Counted from the first letter of the stretch, positions 18,469 through 27,627 are shown. The stretch is DNA of 64,000 nucleotides from UJ101 sp047975265 (GCA_047975265.1 JBKEDE010000023.1:30214-94213), one strand, 5' to 3'. A program made the numbers and translations. Notes: generated by a model not told the origin, from the sequence alone.

Positions 18469-18478
18469 CCTGATGATT

Positions 18479-20143
18479 TTATGACAGAAGAATTTGTTCT
18501 AAAATTTTTTCAGTAATCAAATAGGTCGGTTTTACACCTGTAAAACCTAAAGCCCCTGAGGCTAAAGTTGATCCTGTTTTTAAAGGATTATCAGAAGCAT
18601 AATAAGCATACCGAATTACTACATCCGGTGAAATGTGTCTGCGAATATGAGCCGCAGCCTGAATAGCTTTTTGATAATGAGCTCCTTCCATCTCTAAACC
18701 GGTGGCTTGCCATGTAGAATCTTTAAAATATTTTAAAATATCTTTATTTTGAAGTGATGTACCCATAACGGAAATCATGGCTCCCTTATAAACTCCAATA
18801 CGGTTCCCTTTAAAATCAGCTGTTTTTAAAGCGTTTTCAAAAGGATAATTATCCGCAGAGCCTTCTAAAATATGAGAAGTAGGAATCATAATGTCTCCCT
18901 TTTTTCCCTGTAAAATACCGGCTTTTCCCATAATGGAAATCGATTTTACATTTAAAAAGAAGAGTTCTTTCTTTTTGTGTTTGTAGGGTTTTAATAATTC
19001 GTCCATAACTTCAAAGGCTTGCTCTCCAAAGGCATAATCCATTACAATAATAACATCGTTTCCTTTAAAATCAGAACTTGCAAATGGTGTGTTTTTTATG
19101 TCGATTTTAGATAAATCAAAAATTTGCACATCAATATTTGATCCGGATTCATCTTTGATATAATACATGCCTTTTTTCAGAGCTGTACTAAACAATGAAT
19201 CTCTCAACATACTATTTTTAGGAATACTTAATTCTTTGTAAATCTCTAAATTGGTTTTGTTCTCCAAAGTTTTGTGATGCGTTTGCCTTGCATAAAGCGT
19301 ATTCATAACAGAATGCATATTAGCACTGATGATGTGAAGCGGTCTGTTAATCAAGTTATTATCAAACAAAGTATCTTTAATTTGTTTAGCCCAGCGTTCA
19401 CCGTGAAAATGTAGTCCGATATTATCACGAAGTGTTGAACTAAACGAGATTTCTCGTTTTAAATCAGCTGTTTGTTCATCTATGGATAATTTTCCCATCC
19501 AATAAATCAGTTTAAAGAAACGTTCTTTATTATGAGGTCGTTGTGTGGCTTTATAAGCCTGTAAGGTTTCTTCATAAGTTCTTCCTAAAATTCCCGCTAA
19601 ATGCATCAAAGCAACTTCCCTGTTTTTTCGACTTAGATTTTCATTATGCAAAACAATTTCTTCAAGACGTTTCCAAGCTCGGGAAGTTTCTCCAACTTCG
19701 CTGTAATACGCTCGGTTCATGATTTTTGAGGATTCGTTAAACATGAACGTTAAATGCGTTAAGATATCATAAATTTCAGATCGTCCTCGCGTAATTTCAA
19801 TGTTCATCTGATCTTGATCGATACGATAACAGTTTCGTCTTCGCTTTTCGGGAATAATAGGTGTGAAATGGGTTTTATCATAGCCTTCATCCGCTGTTAA
19901 ATTAATAAAACGACATTCTTCAATTCCCTCCGGAAGACGATCGATAATATAGGTTAATCCGGCTAATTCCACTTTATCTTTATTAGCCATAACGCCATAA
20001 ATTTCAGGATTTAAAACCAATAGCATTTCTTGCAAAGATTCGCCCGATGGATTACAAGGTTTGTAAAACCCACGGTTAAATAAGTGTCGCATGGTTATAT
20101 AAAGTCGTTCTATCGCTATGGTTGATTTTCTTGATTTTTTCAT
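18479..20143 (-). CDS. DUF6909-like protein with a nucleosidase-type C-terminus
   Basis: 554 residues, cytosolic, no signal peptide. The N-terminal half (MKKSRKSTIAIERLYITMRH...) is helical and of unknown function. The C-terminal half resembles the nucleoside phosphorylase/nucleosidase superfamily: a glycine-rich strand (SISIMGKAGILQGKKGDIM), GVYKGAMISVMGTS and especially ATGLEMEGAHYQKAI, similar to the active-site MEGA motif of 5'-methylthioadenosine/adenosylhomocysteine nucleosidases. Its ATG overlaps the GH3 stop by one base, so the two are translated together. A nucleotide- or nucleoside-cleaving role paired with the adenylate-forming GH3 enzyme is an inference. The stop lies seven bases beyond the IS remnant. 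Confidence 0.7.
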   Translation of the reverse strand: MKKSRKSTIAIERLYITMRHLFNRGFYKPCNPSGESLQEMLLVLNPEIYGVMANKDKVELAGLTYIIDRLPEGIEECRFINLTADEGYDKTHFTPIIPEKRRRNCYRIDQDQMNIEITRGRSEIYDILTHLTFMFNESSKIMNRAYYSEVGETSRAWKRLEEIVLHNENLSRKNREVALMHLAGILGRTYEETLQAYKATQRPHNKERFFKLIYWMGKLSIDEQTADLKREISFSSTLRDNIGLHFHGERWAKQIKDTLFDNNLINRPLHIISANMHSVMNTLYARQTHHKTLENKTNLEIYKELSIPKNSMLRDSLFSTALKKGMYYIKDESGSNIDVQIFDLSKIDIKNTPFASSDFKGNDVIIVMDYAFGEQAFEVMDELLKPYKHKKKELFFLNVKSISIMGKAGILQGKKGDIMIPTSHILEGSADNYPFENALKTADFKGNRIGVYKGAMISVMGTSLQNKDILKYFKDSTWQATGLEMEGAHYQKAIQAAAHIRRHISPDVVIRYAYYASDNPLKTGSTLASGALGFTGVKPTYLITEKILEQILLS

Positions 20144-21648
20144 TATTTTTCATGAATTATAAAGTCAGACAATTGATCGGCAATTTTGCGGTTATTAGAC
20201 AAACGAGGAATTTTATTTTGTCCGCCTAATTTACCTATTGATTTCATATATCTTTTAAATCCTCCTCTCTTTATTTTAGTAACAATGGCCTCACGAAGCA
20301 TTTTACTTAAAATTAAATCGTCGTAATATACATTTTTCTTTCGTAATTCTTTATCGATATCTTTTGCAAAAGAATTAAGACAATCAGGTTCTTTTTCAAA
20401 TTCCACAAACCATTCATGATAAGGTAGTCCGGAAAGAGGATTTACTTGAGGAGCAACGGTAAACTCATTAATTTGGGCACGGTGTTTTTTTAGCGACTCT
20501 TTCATTGCATACTCTACTTCATGACTGATAACATGCTCTCCAAAAGCAGAAATAAAGTGTTTTACACGTCCTGATACCATAATTCGGTAAGGATTTTTAT
20601 TCACAAATTGTACAGTGTCCCCAATCAGATAACCCCACAAACCGGCATTTGTATTTAAAACAATGGCATAATCTTTATGCAACTCAACATCTTCTATGGA
20701 AATTCGTACAGGATTTTCATCAAAATAACTTTCCATAAGGATGAACTCATAAAAAATCCCGTGATTTAATAGCAACAAAAGACCTTTTTCTGTTTGACGG
20801 TCTTGATAAGCAATAAATCCTTCAGAGGCGGGATAGGTTTCCACAAGATCCATATTTTTTCCGACTAATTCCTTAAAACGAGAGCGGTAGGGTTCAAAAT
20901 TAACGCCTCCTGTGGCGAGTAAAGTAAACTGAGGAAAAATTTCCGAAATGGTTTCCTTTTTCGATTCTTTAATTAATAATTCAAAATAGTTTTGTATCCA
21001 GGGAGGAATACCACTTATAACCGTCATCTTCTCAGGGAGTGTTTCTTCAACGATTTTATGTATTTTGGTTTCCCAATCCTCGATACAATTGGTCTTCCAC
21101 GAGGGCATTCGGTTTTTTTTGGCATAAAATGGAATATAGTGTGCTACAATTCCTGATAAACGCCCAATTTTAATCCCATTTTTTTCTTGAAGCACAGGAC
21201 TTCCTTGTAAAAAGATCATTTTTCCTGAAAATATAGAGGTATTACCTGTTTCGTGAATGTATGAAACAATGCTGTCTTGAGCACCTCGGATATGATACGA
21301 TATAGATTCTTTTGATATCGGGATATATTTTGCTCCTGATGTAGTTCCTGATGTTTTAGCAAAATAAAGCGGTTTGCCTTTCCATAAAATATTGGGATGA
21401 CCTTCAACCATCAAATCAATATAAGACCTCAACCCTTCATAATCTCGTAAAGGAACATTTTGTTTGAAATCTTTATACGATTGAATTTTATCAAATCGGT
21501 GTTCCTTTCCAAAGGCAGTATTTTTTGCTTGGGAAATCAGATTTTTAAAGACTTTTTGCTGTGTTTCAACAGGCTTGGATGACCACTTTCTTATTTTGTA
21601 GGCATAAAATTCAGACGCAATCTTGATAATTTTGAGTTTTATCGACAT
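20143..21648 (-). CDS. GH3-family acyl-acid amido synthetase
   Basis: 501 residues of the GH3 'auxin-responsive promoter' family. Plant members adenylate a carboxylic acid and transfer it to an amino acid; the substrates of bacterial members are unknown. Visible signs are the ATP-binding loop FAKTSGTTSGAKYIPIS (about residues 93-109), the segment TYPASEGFIAYQD (about 273-285), and the C-terminal cap domain with VSGRVKHFISAFGEHVI. Length is normal for bacterial members. It is first in a two-gene unit with the DUF6909-like gene (overlap TAATG) and lies near the M23 peptidase (57 bases upstream, same strand). Confidence 0.88.
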   Translation of the reverse strand: MSIKLKIIKIASEFYAYKIRKWSSKPVETQQKVFKNLISQAKNTAFGKEHRFDKIQSYKDFKQNVPLRDYEGLRSYIDLMVEGHPNILWKGKPLYFAKTSGTTSGAKYIPISKESISYHIRGAQDSIVSYIHETGNTSIFSGKMIFLQGSPVLQEKNGIKIGRLSGIVAHYIPFYAKKNRMPSWKTNCIEDWETKIHKIVEETLPEKMTVISGIPPWIQNYFELLIKESKKETISEIFPQFTLLATGGVNFEPYRSRFKELVGKNMDLVETYPASEGFIAYQDRQTEKGLLLLLNHGIFYEFILMESYFDENPVRISIEDVELHKDYAIVLNTNAGLWGYLIGDTVQFVNKNPYRIMVSGRVKHFISAFGEHVISHEVEYAMKESLKKHRAQINEFTVAPQVNPLSGLPYHEWFVEFEKEPDCLNSFAKDIDKELRKKNVYYDDLILSKMLREAIVTKIKRGGFKRYMKSIGKLGGQNKIPRLSNNRKIADQLSDFIIHEK

Positions 21649-21704
21649 AAACAGATTGAGATTCTTCTATAAGAGTCAAAGATACTAAAAATAGTGAAAT
21701 TTTC

Positions 21705-22601
21705 TTAAAAATCAATATATGTTTCAGGATCAACAGCATAACCTTCTATCCATAATTCAAAATGGAGATGAGGCCCTGTTGAAAGCTCTCCCGATGATCC
21801 GGCAGTAGCAATCACATCACCTGATTGGACAATATCTCCTTGTTTTTTATAAAGCTGAGAATTGTGTTTATACACCGAAATAATGTTTTGTTTGTGTTGC
21901 AAAACCAATACATAACCTCCACCGGAAGTCCAATCGGAGAAAACAACAAATCCGTTCATGATGGCTTTTATCGGCTCTCCTTCATTACAGGCAATATCAA
22001 TAGCTAAGTGTTCATCGCCAATATCGTATTTTGAAGTGATAATTCCTTTAACGGGCGGAAATAAAACAATTTTATCGTCGGAATTTTTTAAATCATCCGT
22101 TTTAACAGCTACTGTAGAAAATCCATCTTCAATAATTTCAGCTCTAAAATCAATATCTTGCTTAGAAGGAGCGATGGAATCTTTATCTAATTTATGGTCG
22201 GCAATAGGAATTAAATGTTCTTCTTTTACGAGTGAGTCGTAGCTGGCAGTTACTTTCCCGTCAATAACATCTGAAATGCTGTTTACATAAAGTTGGTATT
22301 TTTCCAATTCTTCCGATAAAGAATCCGTACGTTTTAACAAACGGATGGTAGCTTCTTTTGAAATTTCAGGATTTTTTGACTGAATTTCGGCAAACTCTTT
22401 ATTTGAAAAAATGGTATAATTTAAGTTTCTGGTGAAATATAAAGTCCCAAAAAAAATCAAAATTCCAAAAACAAAAAACCATATAAAAAATCGAAATAAA
22501 CTACTTTTATAAAGAACTTTTTCTTCAGATGTAATAGGATCTGTGATAATCTCTTGCTTTCCTAAAAATAATTTTTTTACTATATTTTTTTTACCATTCA
22601 T
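21705..22601 (-). CDS. M23-family peptidoglycan endopeptidase, membrane-anchored
   Basis: About 298 residues. Residues 30-55 form one membrane helix (FRFFIWFFVFGILIFFGTLY), a periplasmic coiled-coil follows, and the last 100 residues are a LytM/M23 domain: KYDIGDEHLAIDIACNEGEP, GYVLVLQHKQ, GSSGELSTGPHLHFELWIEG. The HLHFE motif and the preceding H..D are the zinc ligands of active members, so the enzyme is probably active and cuts peptide cross-links. I chose the ATG at 22601 (MNGKKNIVKK); the longer reading begins with TTG. It is divergent from the PorW/SprE gene, an arrangement I recall from other flavobacteria. Confidence 0.9.
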   Translation of the reverse strand: MNGKKNIVKKLFLGKQEIITDPITSEEKVLYKSSLFRFFIWFFVFGILIFFGTLYFTRNLNYTIFSNKEFAEIQSKNPEISKEATIRLLKRTDSLSEELEKYQLYVNSISDVIDGKVTASYDSLVKEEHLIPIADHKLDKDSIAPSKQDIDFRAEIIEDGFSTVAVKTDDLKNSDDKIVLFPPVKGIITSKYDIGDEHLAIDIACNEGEPIKAIMNGFVVFSDWTSGGGYVLVLQHKQNIISVYKHNSQLYKKQGDIVQSGDVIATAGSSGELSTGPHLHFELWIEGYAVDPETYIDF

Positions 22602-22699
22602 GCAATGCAAATATCAAGAATAACTTGTTAATAATATAATTTTTAACAGTATAAAAATGTTTTTTTATAAGATATTCTAAAAAAATACGTTTTTTAATT

Positions 22700-22707
22700 T
22701 AATTTTG
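22700..22707 (+). promoter_or_regulatory. -7 box of the porW/sprE-like gene
   Basis: TAATTTTG, a perfect TAnnTTTG, ends 16 bases before the ATG at 22724. Predicted start of transcription is near 22713, giving a leader of about ten bases, as for several other genes here. Confidence 0.5.
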
Positions 22708-22723
22708 TAACTCAGGTTTTCCT

Positions 22724-25105
22724 ATGACTAATTTTGTTAAACATAGCGTTGTATTTGTTTTTTTGTTGATTATCGCAGGATGTTCAGTAAAAAAAGATAA
22801 TTTCACCAATCGTTTTTATCATAAATCGACAGCGTGGTTTAATATATTGTTTAACGGCGAAGAATCTTTAAAAAAAGAACTAAAAAATACTGAGAAAAAT
22901 TTTCAAGAAGATTACGGAGGATTGTTACCTGTTTTACCCGGGCAATTGGTTCCACAATTAGAAGATGAAGACTACGAATATTCTTCCATAGAATCTAAAA
23001 AACCGGATGTTATTAACGACTTGACCAGTATTTTTGGAAGAGGAAACTCAAATAGTCAAGAAGATTCAGAGGATTCAGGAAATCCTTACGAATATGCAGA
23101 AAAAAAAGCCATAAAAGCCATTGAAAACCATTCCATGATAATTCGAAGTACAGAACGCAATAAACTCATGGCAAACGCCTACCTTTTATTAGGAAAAGCA
23201 CGGTATTATCAAGGAAAAAGTTATGAAGCTTTAGATGCTTTTAATTATATTTCTCAAAATATTAAGGGAAGTAAAAAGACCCGTGAAGCCCAGTTTTGGG
23301 TTGCAAAAACCAACTTTCAAGCCAGAAATCGATTTTATGCTTTAGAAGAATTGGTTAAATTATACGAACAAAAGGATCTTAAAAAAGGATTAAAGGAAGA
23401 AATAGCCGCTTTGTACAGTCAGGTTTTAATTGACGAAGGAAAATACCAAACCGCCATAGAAGCCTTAGAAAAAACAAAACAAAACACAAAAAACAGAAAA
23501 AGAAAAGGGCGTTATACTTTCATTCAAGCCCAATTGCAAAATCAGTTAGGCAATTATTTAGAATCATCAAAATTGTTTGATCAAGTTAAAAAATACCATC
23601 CGGGATTTGAGATGGAGTTTCAAGCCAAAATGGGGATTGCTCAAAACTTTGTTTCAGGAAAAAACAATTACGATGCTTTTCAGAAAGAATTTGGAAAAAT
23701 GCTGAAAGACAGTAAGTATGAAGAATACAAAGATCAGATTTACTACCATAAGGGACTAATTGCCGAACGGTCGAAGAAATCTGATGATGCCGAAAAATTA
23801 TATAAAAAAGGATTGTTAGAAAGCTCTTCATCTGAACGAATTAAAAGTTTGACCTATGCACACATCGGGAATATCTTGTTTGACAAAGAAAGTTACATTG
23901 CTTCCGGGAATTATTATGATAGTGCTGTTACAGTGTCTGAAAATGAGCAGATTAAAGCTTTTTTAGGGACTCGTAAAGAACATTTAAAAGAATTGATTGA
24001 AAATTATAAAAAAGTTAAACATAACGACAGTATCTTAAAAATAGCCAAAATGACTCCTGTGGAGCAAGAAGCCTATTTTCAGAAATATGTAGATCAGTTA
24101 AAAAAAGAAGACAGTCAAAAAAAGGAAAAATTAGAAAAATCTTTGGATGATTTTGAGTCTTTAAACAGAACTTCAGCCTTTGATAATTCGTATGAAAATA
24201 AAAAGAATTTTTACTTTTATAATGATAATTTACGTGTAAAAGGACAGCAAGAATTTAAAAAAAGATGGGGAGACCGTCAACTAAGTGATAATTGGCGAAT
24301 TTCCAGCGTAGCTTCTAAAATTCAAACGGATGAAACCCAACCCGAAGAAGTAGTCTTGGATGAAACCCAACGATATAATGTTCACACGTATCTTGCCCAG
24401 ATTCCTTCTGACAAACAAGTATTACACAAGATGAAAGAAGAGCGGGATAGTGCTCAGTTTAATATGGGATTGGTTTATCTGGATAAAATTAAGAATAATG
24501 AAAAAGCAGTTATCACTTTAGAAAACCTGATTACAAATAATCCAAAAGAAGACTTAAAAGTAAAAGCCTATTTTAATCTTTTTAAAGCATTGGAAAGTCA
24601 TCCGAAAGAAGCTGACAAATATAAAAATATTTTAATTTCTCAATATTCAGGTACATCTTATGCCGAATATGCTTTAAATCCACAGGCAGAAAATTTTGTA
24701 ACAGGAAATTCAGAAGAAAGTGTTAAGATGTATGAACAGGCTTTTGAAGCCTATGAATCAGAAGATTGGGACACTTATAAACAATTGGCAAATGATGCGG
24801 TTTCTAAATACGGAAAAGAAGAAATTATTGCAAAATTCAGTCTGTTAAATGCTTTTGTTGAAGGAAAAACAAAAGGTAAAGAAGCAATGGAAACGGCTTT
24901 AAACAATGTGATTTTGGTATATCCTGAATTACCGGAAGGGAAAAAAGCCAAAGAATTGATTCGTTTAATCGAATCGGAAAAAACCAATATACCGGACACT
25001 ATTAAAAAGCCGGATACAGAAGAGAAAAGTTTTAATAAGGTAGAAGTAAACCAGGAAAAAGGTGAGATAGAAAATATACCTCCCGGTTTTTTAAATAAAA
25101 ATTAA
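22724..25105 (+). CDS. sprE: PorW/SprE-like TPR lipoprotein of the type IX secretion/gliding system
   Basis: 793 residues. The signal peptide ends at a lipobox (FLLIIAGCSVKKDNFTNRFYHK, cysteine at about 20), so it is lipid-anchored. The body is made of TPR-like helices (for example ALDAFNYISQNIKG, YQTAIEALEKTKQN, SYAEYALNPQAENF). PorW (Porphyromonas) and SprE (Flavobacterium) are outer-membrane lipoproteins needed for type IX secretion and gliding; the N-terminus and the neighbours (M23 peptidase before, bactofilin after) match the SprE locus. It overlaps no gene; bactofilin follows after 17 bases and is probably co-transcribed. The symbol is by resemblance and position. Confidence 0.78.
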   Translation: MTNFVKHSVVFVFLLIIAGCSVKKDNFTNRFYHKSTAWFNILFNGEESLKKELKNTEKNFQEDYGGLLPVLPGQLVPQLEDEDYEYSSIESKKPDVINDLTSIFGRGNSNSQEDSEDSGNPYEYAEKKAIKAIENHSMIIRSTERNKLMANAYLLLGKARYYQGKSYEALDAFNYISQNIKGSKKTREAQFWVAKTNFQARNRFYALEELVKLYEQKDLKKGLKEEIAALYSQVLIDEGKYQTAIEALEKTKQNTKNRKRKGRYTFIQAQLQNQLGNYLESSKLFDQVKKYHPGFEMEFQAKMGIAQNFVSGKNNYDAFQKEFGKMLKDSKYEEYKDQIYYHKGLIAERSKKSDDAEKLYKKGLLESSSSERIKSLTYAHIGNILFDKESYIASGNYYDSAVTVSENEQIKAFLGTRKEHLKELIENYKKVKHNDSILKIAKMTPVEQEAYFQKYVDQLKKEDSQKKEKLEKSLDDFESLNRTSAFDNSYENKKNFYFYNDNLRVKGQQEFKKRWGDRQLSDNWRISSVASKIQTDETQPEEVVLDETQRYNVHTYLAQIPSDKQVLHKMKEERDSAQFNMGLVYLDKIKNNEKAVITLENLITNNPKEDLKVKAYFNLFKALESHPKEADKYKNILISQYSGTSYAEYALNPQAENFVTGNSEESVKMYEQAFEAYESEDWDTYKQLANDAVSKYGKEEIIAKFSLLNAFVEGKTKGKEAMETALNNVILVYPELPEGKKAKELIRLIESEKTNIPDTIKKPDTEEKSFNKVEVNQEKGEIENIPPGFLNKN

Positions 25106-25122
25106 AATATAGTAAATTGAAG

Positions 25123-25506
25123 ATGATTAAGAAAAAAAGTAACGAAGAAACTACTACTCCAAACGAACGAAATTTTTTAAGTATTCATTCTAAAATTAAA
25201 GGTGATATTTCAACACAGGGTGTTTTGCGAATTGACGGTATTGTCGAAGGAAATATTACGGTGCAAGGACGGTTAATTTTGGGGGCTAAGTCTAAAGTGC
25301 AAGGAAATATAATAAGTGATTCCTTAGAAATAGAAGGAACTTTAATTGGTGATTGTAAAATTAAAGAAACCTTAGCGTTAAAACAAAGTGCTGTAGTTCA
25401 GGGAAATATAGCTTACAAGAGTATTTCTATTGATTTAGGAGCCCAGTTTACGGGAACAAGTAAAATCTTATCTACTGAAGAAAAGAAAAATATAAAAAAA
25501 CTGTAG
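25123..25506 (+). CDS. Bactofilin (polymer-forming cytoskeletal protein)
   Basis: 128 residues. A short charged N-terminus is followed by a right-handed beta-helix domain with repeating short strands (GDISTQGVLRIDGIVEGNIT, VQGRLILGAKSKVQGNIISD, LEIEGTLIGDCKIKETLALK). Bactofilins polymerise without nucleotides and locate cell-wall or appendage proteins. I prefer the ATG at 25123 (MIKKKSNEET) over a TTG at 25117. It follows the SprE-like gene closely, which links it to envelope assembly, and the M23 peptidase nearby fits the known bactofilin-M23 association. Confidence 0.93.
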   Translation: MIKKKSNEETTTPNERNFLSIHSKIKGDISTQGVLRIDGIVEGNITVQGRLILGAKSKVQGNIISDSLEIEGTLIGDCKIKETLALKQSAVVQGNIAYKSISIDLGAQFTGTSKILSTEEKKNIKKL

Positions 25507-25516
25507 GGTATAGACC

Positions 25517-26170
25517 CTATAACTTTTTTCCAAAGGCTAAATCTCCGGCATCTCCCAATCCCGGAACGATGTATTTTTTGTCGTTTAAAACAGGATCTAT
25601 TGCAGCTATCCACAAATGTGTGTTTTCGGGAAAGTATTTTGAAATATAGTTTACGCCATCTTCCGAACCAATAGCAGCAACCACATGAATTTCTTTGGGG
25701 ATTCCCTGCTTTTTTAAAACATTATAAACGCTTACCATGCTTTCACCGGTTGCCAACATTGGATCTGCAATAATTAATGTTTTATCATGAAGGTCAGGCG
25801 TTGCCAAATATTCTACAACAATTTCAAACTCTTTTCCCTCTTCAGGATGTGTACGAAAAGCCGAAACAAAAGTGGTTTCCGATTGGTCAAAATAATTTAA
25901 CATGCCCAAATGTAAAGGCAGTCCGGCACGTAAGATAGTACAAATAACCGGTTGGTTTTGTAACAATTGTGATTCTTTCTTTGCCAAAGGTGTTTGAATG
26001 ACTACTTTTTCATAGTCTAATGTTTTACTTAATTCATAAGCCAACACTTCTCCAATACGTTCTAAGTTTCTTCTAAAACGCATAGAATCCTTTTGAACGG
26101 CAATATCACGTAATTCCACCACAAAATGGTTTAGAACAGAATTGTTTTTGCTAAAATCGTGTATAATCAT
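25517..26170 (-). CDS. upp: Uracil phosphoribosyltransferase
   Basis: Converts uracil and PRPP to UMP (pyrimidine salvage), cytosolic. 217 residues from the preferred ATG at 26170 (MIIHDFSKNN). The PRPP-binding loop reads LIIADPMLATGESM and a conserved PICTILRAGLPLHLGM segment lies at about 75-90; the C-terminal flexible region PGLGDAGDLAFGKKL binds uracil in the family. It converges with bactofilin (10 bases) and is divergent from the rRNA methyltransferase; a longer start at 26188 would overlap that gene's promoter region. Confidence 0.95.
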   Translation of the reverse strand: MIIHDFSKNNSVLNHFVVELRDIAVQKDSMRFRRNLERIGEVLAYELSKTLDYEKVVIQTPLAKKESQLLQNQPVICTILRAGLPLHLGMLNYFDQSETTFVSAFRTHPEEGKEFEIVVEYLATPDLHDKTLIIADPMLATGESMVSVYNVLKKQGIPKEIHVVAAIGSEDGVNYISKYFPENTHLWIAAIDPVLNDKKYIVPGLGDAGDLAFGKKL

Positions 26171-26194
26171 ACGATAAAAATACAACAAAAAGAT

Positions 26195-26202
26195 TATTTT
26201 TG
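26195..26202 (+). promoter_or_regulatory. -7 box that fixes the start of the rRNA methyltransferase
   Basis: TATTTTTG fits TAnnTTTG. It lies downstream of the first possible start (26159) but upstream of the TTG at 26222, which argues that translation begins at 26222. Confidence 0.45.
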
Positions 26203-26221
26203 TGATTATAAATGTAATTTA

Positions 26222-27016
26222 TTGATTTTAGAAAGCATCCATAATCCCCGAATAAAAAACCTGATTTCATTACAACAAAAATCGAGTGAACGCAAAAAAC
26301 AAGAAGCATTTGTTGTGGAAGGCATTAAGGAAATGGAAATGGCTCTGCAAAGTAATTTTGAATTGCTTGAGATATACTATTGTGAAACTGTTTTTACAGA
26401 AAATTATTTTTTAGAAAAAATTGCATTGAAAAAGCGGTTTAAAATTACTCAAAAATTATTTGAGAAAATCAGTTACCGAAATACAGGAGGCATTTTGGCC
26501 GTTTTTAAAACCAAAAATACAACCTTAGAAGACTTAGAATTGAAGGAAAATCCTTTAATTATCGTATTAGAAAAAATAGAAAAACCGGGAAATTTAGGAG
26601 CTGTTTTGCGAACGGCTGATGCGGTTTGTGCTGATGTTGTTATTGTCTGTGATCCTGTCATTGATTTATATAATCCGAATGTTGTGCGTTCAAGCATAGG
26701 ATGTATTTTTTCGGTTTCGGTTGTAAAAACAACTTCTGAGAAAGCAATACAATGGTTAAAAAACCATAAGATTATGATTTACACTACGTATTTGCATAAA
26801 AATACCGTTTCAATTTATGATGTTGATTTAAAGAGAAAAACAGCTTTTATTATGGGAAATGAAGCAACAGGAGTTACTTCCAAGTGGGTTGATTATTCAG
26901 ACAAAACCATTAAAATTCCCATGCAAGGAAAAATAGACTCTTTAAATCTATCCAATGCAACAGCCGTTTGTGTTTATGAAGCTCTCAGACAACGATTGCT
27001 CAATAATGAAAATTAA
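26222..27016 (+). CDS. TrmH/SpoU-family RNA 2'-O-methyltransferase
   Basis: SAM-dependent methyltransferase of the SPOUT class, probably acting on 23S rRNA. The N-terminal substrate-binding part (ESIHNPRIKNLISLQQKSSE and RKKQEAFVVEGIKEMEMALQ) and the knotted C-terminal domain (LEKIEKPGNLGAVLRTADA, VVRSSIGCIF, IMGNEATGV, IKIPMQGKIDSLNLSNATAV) are complete. The motifs resemble RlmB, but the exact target site is not readable. I chose the TTG at 26222 (M-ILESIHNP) because the -7 box at 26195 and family alignment both fit; the longer frame adds about 21 unlikely residues. Confidence 0.88.
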   Translation: MILESIHNPRIKNLISLQQKSSERKKQEAFVVEGIKEMEMALQSNFELLEIYYCETVFTENYFLEKIALKKRFKITQKLFEKISYRNTGGILAVFKTKNTTLEDLELKENPLIIVLEKIEKPGNLGAVLRTADAVCADVVIVCDPVIDLYNPNVVRSSIGCIFSVSVVKTTSEKAIQWLKNHKIMIYTTYLHKNTVSIYDVDLKRKTAFIMGNEATGVTSKWVDYSDKTIKIPMQGKIDSLNLSNATAVCVYEALRQRLLNNEN

Positions 27017-27051
27017 ATTATTTTATAAACCTATTTTATTACCTTTACTGT

Positions 27052-27627
27052 ATGAATTTAGAACCTATTTTAGAATTAGATAGAGAATTGTTAATCTATT
27101 TGAATAATCTGGGGAGTGAAACGTGGGACGGATTATGGTTACGCATTACGGGCAACTGGGCATCTTTTCCACTGTATGTGTTTGGAGCTTATTTGTTGTT
27201 TAAAAAATTAGGAAAAAAACAAGGTTTTATAGCATTGGTAACTCTTTTGCTGTTGTTTGCTTTTACCAGCCAAATGACTCAATTTACCAAACATTTCTTT
27301 GAAAGACCTCGCCCGTGTCGCACCGAAGGATTGTATGAACAATTAAGAATTGTGTATGATACGTGTGGTCGATACGGTTTTTTTTCAGGACATGCATGTA
27401 ACTCTTTCGGATTTGCTGTCGGTATGGGATTAATCCTCAGAAAACAATATAGATATTTACTTTGGATTTTATTATTATGGGCATTCATTGTAGCCTACAG
27501 CCGGATTTACGTAGGCGTACATTATCCTTTAGATATTATATGTGGAGCCGTATTTGGTATATTATCAGCACTTTTATTTTATCAGTTATATACATTTTTG
27601 GTAAAAAGATATCTATCAAAAACTTAA
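27052..27627 (+). CDS. PAP2-family phosphatase (integral membrane)
   Basis: 191 residues with about five membrane helices. The three catalytic motifs are present: C1 KHFFERPRP (about residue 84), C2 FFSGHACNS (about 107) and C3 SRIYVGVHYPLDIICG (about 148). Members dephosphorylate lipid phosphates or undecaprenyl pyrophosphate at the outer face of the inner membrane; which one is not decidable. It follows the methyltransferase by 35 bases and may share its transcript. It is the last core gene before the accessory island. Confidence 0.92.
   Translation: MNLEPILELDRELLIYLNNLGSETWDGLWLRITGNWASFPLYVFGAYLLFKKLGKKQGFIALVTLLLLFAFTSQMTQFTKHFFERPRPCRTEGLYEQLRIVYDTCGRYGFFSGHACNSFGFAVGMGLILRKQYRYLLWILLLWAFIVAYSRIYVGVHYPLDIICGAVFGILSALLFYQLYTFLVKRYLSKT

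Larger units (their letters stand above)
17402..18472 (+). mobile_element. Decayed ISAs1-family insertion sequence
   Basis: The outer ends are inverted repeats: CAGGGCAAACTTATACATTT at 17402-17421 and, reversed, AAATGTATGTGTTTGACCTG at 18453-18472, matching in 17 of 20 positions. Inside the left end, about 17530-17700, are pieces of a transposase N-terminus in two frames (SVFSQIDDPGSDINKLHK, then IGIISVICATDS). Inside the right end is the C-terminus. Both match the ISAs1/H-repeat pattern (DPR...HKL..I; ENKLHWVLDVAF...KRAGNAA). The centre is missing and is occupied by unrelated minus-strand sequence (17910-18182). It lies against the stop of the next gene (18479) without damaging it. The element cannot move on its own. 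Confidence 0.85.
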
